This document shows, in pieces, positions 6,109-9,680 of a DNA stretch of 9,680 bases. The notes under the pieces are model-generated. The model was not told where the DNA came from, made no database searches, and saw only the letters and a list, made by a program, of their open reading frames with translations. The translations under genes and the position numbers were made by a program. The DNA is from Acinetobacter sp. (lineage in GTDB: Bacteria; Pseudomonadota; Gammaproteobacteria; Pseudomonadales; Moraxellaceae): NCBI GenBank assembly GCA_008017255.1, contig SSHD01000017.1:1-9680 (forward strand), read 5' to 3'. Within the stretch, counting starts at the first letter, position 1, and every line of letters starts with the position of its first letter.

Positions 6109-6621
6109 TTAGCAAATGGCAATTTGTTCAGTGCGAATATGTCCCATATTGCTGAGAATAATTTTAGTGTGTTGGTTTGAACTGTCCATACAATAGTAGA
6201 AACTGCCATTTGAACCACGTGGTAAGCCCGTATCACCCTGAAAGGTAATTGAATTGACATTCAGCGTACCACGCCAATTTAAAGTGCCATACTTGGCATC
6301 TAGTGAATGGGAAAACAGTAGTTTTTCCGAGCCATCACGTTGTCGATTACGGTTTATATCCAAAAAAGCAATAAAACCGCTATTCCAGTTGCTATGACAC
6401 TGAATAAAGTCTTGGCTGGCGCACAGGGTGACATTATTTTGTTGTATTTGTGCATCATGTTTAGCACGTTGCATATAGATGGTTAAGGTTCTTTGGATTT
6501 GATTGACCTCGTTTGAGATCAGTAATTCTTTAAAAGCAGGCCAAGCAAGGCTGGCAATAACTGCAGTAATGGCAATCACCACTACTAATTCAATGATGGT
6601 GAATCCGATATTTTTAAGCAT
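6109..6621 (-). CDS. fimT: GspH/FimT-type minor pilin (pseudopilin)
   Basis: 170 residues. A class III prepilin leader MLKNIG is cut before Phe7, giving the mature start FTIIEL with the essential Glu at mature position 5 (Glu11). The hydrophobic N-terminal helix spans about residues 7-29. The FimT/GspH globular part follows, with Cys67 and Cys75 (LCASQDFIQC), the SGFIAFLDINRNRQRDG strand-loop, and a second pair Cys144 and Cys170; two disulfides are likely. In Acinetobacter and Legionella, FimT is needed for DNA uptake in natural transformation, and Legionella FimT binds DNA through a C-terminal GRxR motif. Here the equivalent place reads GHIR (160-163). No other pilus gene is nearby, so the gene is an orphan. 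The leader is short, with AGGT as a modest ribosome site. FimU or GspH are the alternatives. Confidence 0.85.
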   Translation of the reverse strand: MLKNIGFTIIELVVVIAITAVIASLAWPAFKELLISNEVNQIQRTLTIYMQRAKHDAQIQQNNVTLCASQDFIQCHSNWNSGFIAFLDINRNRQRDGSEKLLFSHSLDAKYGTLNWRGTLNVNSITFQGDTGLPRGSNGSFYYCMDSSNQHTKIILSNMGHIRTEQIAIC

Positions 6622-6641
6622 TTTTTACCTATCTATAGAAA

Positions 6642-6670
6642 TCTATAATTTTTTATTAACAAAGTGTTAA
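6642..6670 (-). promoter_or_regulatory. candidate sigma70 promoter of fimT
   Basis: On the minus strand, TTAACA (6670-6665) and TATAGA (6647-6642) are separated by 17 bases. The start point would be near 6635, giving a leader of about 14 bases to the ATG at 6621. The DNA around it is very AT-rich, so chance matches are likely. Confidence 0.45.
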
Positions 6671-6710
6671 GTATTTGCTGTATGATTTGTTATGAAAGTC
6701 GGCTTAGTAT

Positions 6711-6740
6711 AAAAAACTAATGCTCAGCGCATTAGAAAAA
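6711..6740 (-). terminator. minus-strand intrinsic terminator in the fimT-ompA gap
   Basis: On the minus strand the stem CTAATGC (6735-6729) pairs with GCATTAG (6723-6717) across a 5-base loop and is followed by six T (6716-6711). On the plus strand the stem is followed by A, so it works in one direction only. It lies upstream of the fimT promoter, and no gene is visible before it on the minus strand up to ompA. The stem is short, with three G-C pairs. Confidence 0.5.
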
Positions 6741-6867
6741 TACTGCTAAGATGAGTTCAAGTACACAATAAGCTATTACAACTTTAACATTGAATTGAAA
6801 ATTTACTGAACTACAACTGAAATTGTAAGAAATTTTATCAATAATTTACGAGATTAAAGTAATCAAG

Positions 6868-6889
6868 CACTTGGAAATTTCATCAAGTG
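6868..6889. repeat. inverted repeat overlapping the ompA -35
   Basis: CACTTG (6868-6873) and CAAGTG (6884-6889) are exact complements 10 bases apart, and the spacer contains the 8-base palindrome GAAATTTC (6874-6881). The left arm covers half of the candidate -35 hexamer. This geometry fits a repressor or activator dimer site. Confidence 0.45.
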
Positions 6890-6899
6890 TTTGTATGAT
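6871..6899 (+). promoter_or_regulatory. candidate sigma70 promoter of ompA
   Basis: TTGGAA (6871-6876) and TATGAT (6894-6899) are separated by exactly 17 bases, the best match in the 393-base gap. Transcription would start near 6906 and give a 5' UTR of about 108 bases. Upstream of it, to 6740, I find only AT-rich sequence with no further clear feature. Confidence 0.55.
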
Positions 6900-6930
6900 T
6901 CAAAGTGAAGTGAATAGCTTAATAAAAATA

Positions 6931-6954
6931 CTGTAGAACATTTTATGTTCGCAG
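6931..6954 (+). other. stem-loop near the 5' end of the ompA leader
   Basis: GAACAT (6936-6941) pairs with ATGTTC (6945-6950) over a TTT loop, and an outer CTG/CAG pair (6931-6933 with 6952-6954) extends the stem across a small bulge. In E. coli, 5' UTR hairpins stabilise ompA mRNA; a similar role here is inferred from position only. Confidence 0.4.
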
Positions 6955-7014
6955 GGGCCAAAACTATAGGCTAAGCTTGAACAACAAACAATTTGTTATC
7001 TCTGGAGGATATCC

Positions 7015-8043
7015 ATGAAATTGAGTCGTATCGCACTTGCTATGCTTGTTGCTGCTCCATTAGCTGCTGCTAATGCAGGTATTACTGTTACCCCATTAAT
7101 GCTTGGTTATACTATGTATGACACTGAGCACAACAATGCTGGTGACAAAGGTCAATTAACCCCAGGTGCAGAGCTTGAAGATGATTTATTCGTTGGTGCT
7201 GCATTGGGTATTGAATTAACCCCATGGTTAGGTGCTGAAGTTGAATACAGCCAAATCAAAGGTGATACTAGCACTGGTAGCGACTATAAAGGTCGTAACC
7301 TTGCAGGTAACTTATACGCAACTTCTGATTTGATCACTAAAAACTACGACAGCAAAATCAAACCTTATGTATTGGCTGGTGCTGGTCATTATAAATATGA
7401 TAGCGCTGATATTTATGGTGGCGAGCAAGAAGGTACTTTAGCAAATGCTGGTGCTGGTGTGTTCTGGCGTTTAAACGATGCTTTATCACTTCGTACTGAA
7501 GCTCGTGGTACTTATCATTTCGATGAAAAATTCTGGAACTATACAGCACTTGCTGGTTTAAACGTAGTTCTTGGTGGTCACTTGAAACCTGCTGCACCAG
7601 TAGTTGAGGTTGCTCCAGTTGAACCAACTCCAGTTGCACCACAGCCACAGCCACAAGAGTTGACTGAAGACCTTAACATGGAACTTCGTGTATTCTTTGA
7701 TACCAACAAGTCAAACATCAAACCACAATACAAGTCTGAAATTGCTAAGGTTGCTGAGAAATTAGCTGAATACCCGAATGCAACTGCACGTATTGAAGGT
7801 CATACAGACAGCACAGGTCCACGTAAGTTAAACGAACGTTTATCTTTAGCGCGTGCTAACTCTGTTAAATCATCACTTGTAAATGAATACAATGTTGATG
7901 CTTCTCGTTTGTCTACTCAAGGTTTCGCTTGGGACCAACCGGTTGCTGACAACAAAACTAAAGAAGGTCGTGCTATGAACCGTCGCGTATTCGCTGCGAT
8001 CACTGGTAGCCGTACTGTAGTGGTACAACCACAAGCTCAGTAA
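7015..8043 (+). CDS. ompA: outer membrane protein OmpA (Omp38 type)
   Basis: 342 residues. A signal peptide ends in AANA, cut before Gly22. An eight-stranded beta-barrel spans about residues 22-188. A Pro/Val/Glu-rich linker (about 192-214) follows, then an OmpA-like periplasmic domain (about 220-330). The peptidoglycan-binding Asp265 in GHTD and Arg280 in LSLAR keep the 15-residue spacing of Asp271 and Arg286, which bind diaminopimelate in A. baumannii OmpA. The protein anchors the outer membrane to peptidoglycan, is a slow porin, and in A. baumannii is a major virulence factor. The ribosome site GGAGGA (7004-7009) is the strongest in the window and codon choice is strongly biased (GGT, GCT, CGT), as for a very abundant protein. 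The barrel is slightly shorter than the 356-residue A. baumannii form. The gene stands alone between its own promoter and terminator. Confidence 0.96.
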   Translation: MKLSRIALAMLVAAPLAAANAGITVTPLMLGYTMYDTEHNNAGDKGQLTPGAELEDDLFVGAALGIELTPWLGAEVEYSQIKGDTSTGSDYKGRNLAGNLYATSDLITKNYDSKIKPYVLAGAGHYKYDSADIYGGEQEGTLANAGAGVFWRLNDALSLRTEARGTYHFDEKFWNYTALAGLNVVLGGHLKPAAPVVEVAPVEPTPVAPQPQPQELTEDLNMELRVFFDTNKSNIKPQYKSEIAKVAEKLAEYPNATARIEGHTDSTGPRKLNERLSLARANSVKSSLVNEYNVDASRLSTQGFAWDQPVADNKTKEGRAMNRRVFAAITGSRTVVVQPQAQ

Positions 8044-8066
8044 TCTGTAGCTTGTAGTTAAGATCG

Positions 8067-8097
8067 AAAAAAGCGGCTCAATTGAGCCGCTTTTTTT
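8067..8097. terminator. strong rho-independent terminator after ompA
   Basis: AAAAAAGCGGCTCA pairs with TGAGCCGCTTTTTT over a two-base centre, giving an 8-bp GC-rich core (GCGGCTCA/TGAGCCGC), followed by T7. It lies 23 bases after the stop. The A/T flanks make it usable from both sides, so it may also back up the small minus-strand ORF at 8119. Confidence 0.95.
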
Positions 8098-8118
8098 ATT
8101 CTAGCCATTGGGTTTTGT

Positions 8119-8253
8119 TTAAAAAAATTTCGCATCTTTGCGGAATTTTTTGTGCTGCGCTGTTTCACTGGTGTGAATACCGCCTTTTTTTAATAAAGGC
8201 GAGAGTGCAACAGGGTTACGAATAGTAATTTTTGGCATCACTTTGAGTTTCAT
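8119..8253 (-). CDS. small basic protein, 44 residues, unknown function
   Basis: The minus strand from ATG 8253 to TAA 8119 encodes 44 residues rich in Lys and Arg, beginning MKLKVMPKITIRNPVALSP and continuing LLKKGGIHTSETAQ to a C-terminal KFRKDAKFF. There is no signal peptide or membrane helix. AGGT (8264-8261) lies 7 bases before the ATG, the same ribosome signal as fimT. A second in-frame ATG at 8238 (MPKITIRN) is possible but has no such signal. The lack of stops, the good start signal and the charge pattern suggest a real small gene, perhaps RNA- or ribosome-associated. I do not recognise the family. The last codons overlap a terminator hairpin and the stop lies at the end of the T-run, which is unusual. 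Confidence 0.5.
   Translation of the reverse strand: MKLKVMPKITIRNPVALSPLLKKGGIHTSETAQHKKFRKDAKFF
8121..8151 (-). terminator. terminator hairpin overlapping the end of the small ORF
   Basis: On the minus strand CGCA (8142-8139) pairs with TGCG (8134-8131) over the loop AAGA. Beyond one C-A mismatch the stem continues as AAAAAATT with AATTTTTT, and T7 (8127-8121) makes the tail. The T-run encodes the final Phe codons and the first base of the stop. The GC core is only 4 bp, so strength is uncertain. Confidence 0.45.
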
Positions 8254-8455
8254 TTTATTGACCTATTTAGATATTGTTGCTTGGTGTTTAAATTCATCCA
8301 GATTTATGGATTGACGTATAGCTATTCGTTGAATGGTTGTTGGTTGGATGAACAAGCAGCAGTGGGTGAGTTATTCTTTGCTATGACCGAGCTTTAGCCG
8401 CGAATAACAGGTTTCTCTGTCGTGCAGGGATGTTGCGGTTTAGACTATGTAGAGT
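8254..8455. other. intergenic stretch with no supported feature
   Basis: About 200 bases between the small ORF and rsmC. The upstream region of the small ORF is here, but I find no hexamer pair good enough to call a promoter. A 17-codon plus-strand frame from ATG 8333 has no ribosome site and is not called. No terminator for rsmC is evident. Confidence 0.5.
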
Positions 8456-9472
8456 TTACTTTTTACAGGCGTACAACACTTTAAAGCCTTGCTGATCTGC
8501 TTTTACCATGCATTGAGCAAAACTTTGTGCAATCAGCGTAGGATAGTTCAAAAAACGATTGGCGACAATCCAGAGTTCACCGTTGTTTTTTAGGTGTAAT
8601 TTGGCAGTTTGGCACAATACTTCACTGGTATCGTAATGGGTGTGAATACCCTGATGGAAGGGCGGATTACTGACTATAGCATTTAAGTCTTTGGGTGCAT
8701 CACTAAAACCCGTCACCGCTTGCAAGTGCAATTGATCCAAATTTAAGCCATTGCGCCGAAAGGTAACTTCAGTGGAGCGTAGCGCAAAGGCATCTACGTC
8801 CAGTGCATAAATTTGCTGCGTTGGGTTGAGTTTGGCTAAATAGGCGCTAATGACCCCAGCGCCACATCCAAAGTCGGCAATTTTGCCCGATTGAACTTGG
8901 GCTAAATAAGGCAATAACACCGCTGTGCCAATATCTAAATGGTTTTGACTAAATACGCCGGGTAGGGCGCAAATTTCTAAATGCTCTTGATTAACCTGAA
9001 TGGTGTAGCTTTTTAACCAAGCATCTAAAGGTTTCAGCTGCTCAGTTTTTTCAATGTTCATTTGCCAAAGTTGACAGTGGCGTGCGCTATCCAACTTCAG
9101 TGTTTTACCATAGGCTTGTAACTGCTTGGCAGCCCGTTCTACACCGCCTTTTTTCTCGCCAATTAAAAAAACTTGTTGATTCTGTTTTAAATGGCTGACC
9201 ACAACATGCAGTAGATAATTGAGTAGTTCTTTGGACTTGGGAGCAAAAATAATCACCTGATCAAAAGTAGACTCGGGAAATTCAACTGAAAAATGTGATG
9301 AAATTAGTACATTTAAAAAGGCTTGATGATCGGCGAAATTCCATGTCCAAACAGATGCTTGTACTTGCTGAGGCAGATTTTTGGCGAGCTGATCGTTGGG
9401 TGCATTAATCAATAAGATTTTTCCATGTAGATAATCTTGTTGACGCAATACAACTTCACTACGTGGGTCCAT
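8456..9472 (-). CDS. rsmC: 16S rRNA (guanine-N2)-methyltransferase RsmC
   Basis: Uses S-adenosylmethionine to methylate N2 of G1207 in 16S rRNA, acting on the small ribosomal subunit during assembly. The 338 residues are close to E. coli RsmC (343). The duplicated methyltransferase layout is visible: a degenerate N-terminal half with [18 protein letters not shown] (101-118), then the active half with [16 protein letters not shown] (172-187), the SAM-binding loop [12 protein letters not shown] (198-209), the acidic LDVD (224-227) that binds the SAM ribose, and the N2-methylguanine signature NPPFH (269-273). RlmG, which modifies 23S rRNA, shares this fold, but overall length and motif order favour RsmC. 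GGA lies about 9 bases before the ATG. The gene is monocistronic on the minus strand, with no clear terminator downstream. Confidence 0.9.
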   Translation of the reverse strand: MDPRSEVVLRQQDYLHGKILLINAPNDQLAKNLPQQVQASVWTWNFADHQAFLNVLISSHFSVEFPESTFDQVIIFAPKSKELLNYLLHVVVSHLKQNQQVFLIGEKKGGVERAAKQLQAYGKTLKLDSARHCQLWQMNIEKTEQLKPLDAWLKSYTIQVNQEHLEICALPGVFSQNHLDIGTAVLLPYLAQVQSGKIADFGCGAGVISAYLAKLNPTQQIYALDVDAFALRSTEVTFRRNGLNLDQLHLQAVTGFSDAPKDLNAIVSNPPFHQGIHTHYDTSEVLCQTAKLHLKNNGELWIVANRFLNYPTLIAQSFAQCMVKADQQGFKVLYACKK

Positions 9473-9527
9473 CTGAATTTTCCATCAAAAATGCTAAATC
9501 TAGCCATGTGATTTGGCGATAAAATTG

Positions 9528-9556
9528 CTAATACTGGGTTAAAACAGCAGCAACAA
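9528..9556 (-). promoter_or_regulatory. candidate sigma70 promoter of rsmC
   Basis: On the minus strand TTGTTG (9556-9551) and TATTAG (9533-9528) are separated by 17 bases. Transcription would start near 9521, about 48 bases before the rsmC ATG. The match is moderate. Confidence 0.35.
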
Positions 9557-9569
9557 GCGAGCAATTATT

Positions 9570-9680
9570 ATGCTAATTGATGCGATTGGATGCGTGCTGA
9601 GTTGGAATATTTCACATGAAAGTATAAAAATTGAACAATATTTATTGAGTATTCTAATAGAGTTAGCACACTTGACCAAC
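9570..9680 (+). CDS. possible 5' end of a plus-strand gene, cut by the window edge
   Basis: From ATG 9570, 37 codons stay open to the right edge (beginning MLIDAIGCVLSWNIS). A divergent gene next to rsmC would fit the spacing, but there is no clear Shine-Dalgarno (only GCGAG 10 or more bases upstream) and the translation resembles nothing I recognise. The chance of a random open frame of this length in AT-rich DNA is substantial. Confidence 0.22.
   Translation, partial: MLIDAIGCVLSWNISHESIKIEQYLLSILIELAHLTN

Noticed and set aside
7358..7654. 98-codon open frame on the minus strand within ompA
   Set aside because: Antisense shadow of a strongly codon-biased gene; low-complexity His/Gln/Leu translation, no start signal.
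8119..8253. Naming the small ORF arfA
   Set aside because: The ribosome-rescue parallel rests on the terminator overlap only; the conserved ArfA core (KGKGSY-type segment) is not present.
9578..9600. Short direct repeat GATGCG in the right-hand gap
   Set aside because: Two 6-base copies 4 bases apart are within chance expectation and have no further unit.
1..9680. CRISPR, tRNA, rRNA, insertion sequence or prophage attachment sites
   Set aside because: No regularly spaced repeats, cloverleaf sequence, transposase or integrase fragment, or terminal repeats were found on either strand.

Overview
The window looks like chromosomal DNA of an Acinetobacter species. The best marker is the outer membrane protein at 7015-8043, whose signal peptide, barrel start and C-terminal peptidoglycan-binding domain match the Acinetobacter OmpA (Omp38) type. 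The AT-rich intergenic DNA and the pairing of a 547-residue CysI with a DUF934 gene, as in Pseudomonas, agree with this. All main genes are intact. I see no insertion sequence, integrase, CRISPR array, rRNA or tRNA. This reads as ordinary core genome with some unexplained intergenic structure, not as an island.

Layout. From 125 to 1243 (+) lies a CaiB/BaiF-family enzyme with the catalytic residues of alpha-methylacyl-CoA racemase. From 1427 to 1846 (+) a small five-helix membrane protein matches only the N-terminal membrane domain of PQQ glucose dehydrogenase; the catalytic part is absent. From 1995 to 4119 (+) there is a two-gene operon, cysI (siroheme sulfite reductase) overlapping a DUF934 gene by 8 bases, closed by a clear terminator at 4132-4161. 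A minus-strand block follows: a PhnB-like VOC protein (4204-4644), an acetyl-CoA acetyltransferase (4821-5996) and an orphan FimT-type minor pilin (6109-6621). The 393-base divergent gap before ompA holds a fimT promoter candidate, a minus-strand terminator with no obvious gene before it, an inverted repeat over the likely ompA -35, and a 5' UTR hairpin. After ompA and its strong terminator come an unannotated 44-codon minus-strand ORF whose stop codon sits in the U-run of a terminator, and then rsmC (8456-9472, minus).

How the genes fit together. CysI plus DUF934 is a sulfur-assimilation unit. The racemase-like enzyme and the thiolase both belong to acyl-CoA metabolism but are far apart and on opposite strands, so no pathway link is claimed. 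FimT (DNA uptake or type IV pilus), OmpA (envelope) and RsmC (16S rRNA methylation) are independent.

Least explained: the stand-alone glucose-dehydrogenase membrane domain flanked on both sides by nested inverted repeats (1334-1410 and 1868-1959), the small ORF ending inside its own terminator (8119-8253), and the unpaired minus-strand terminator at 6711-6740. I do not see a convincing new multi-gene system.
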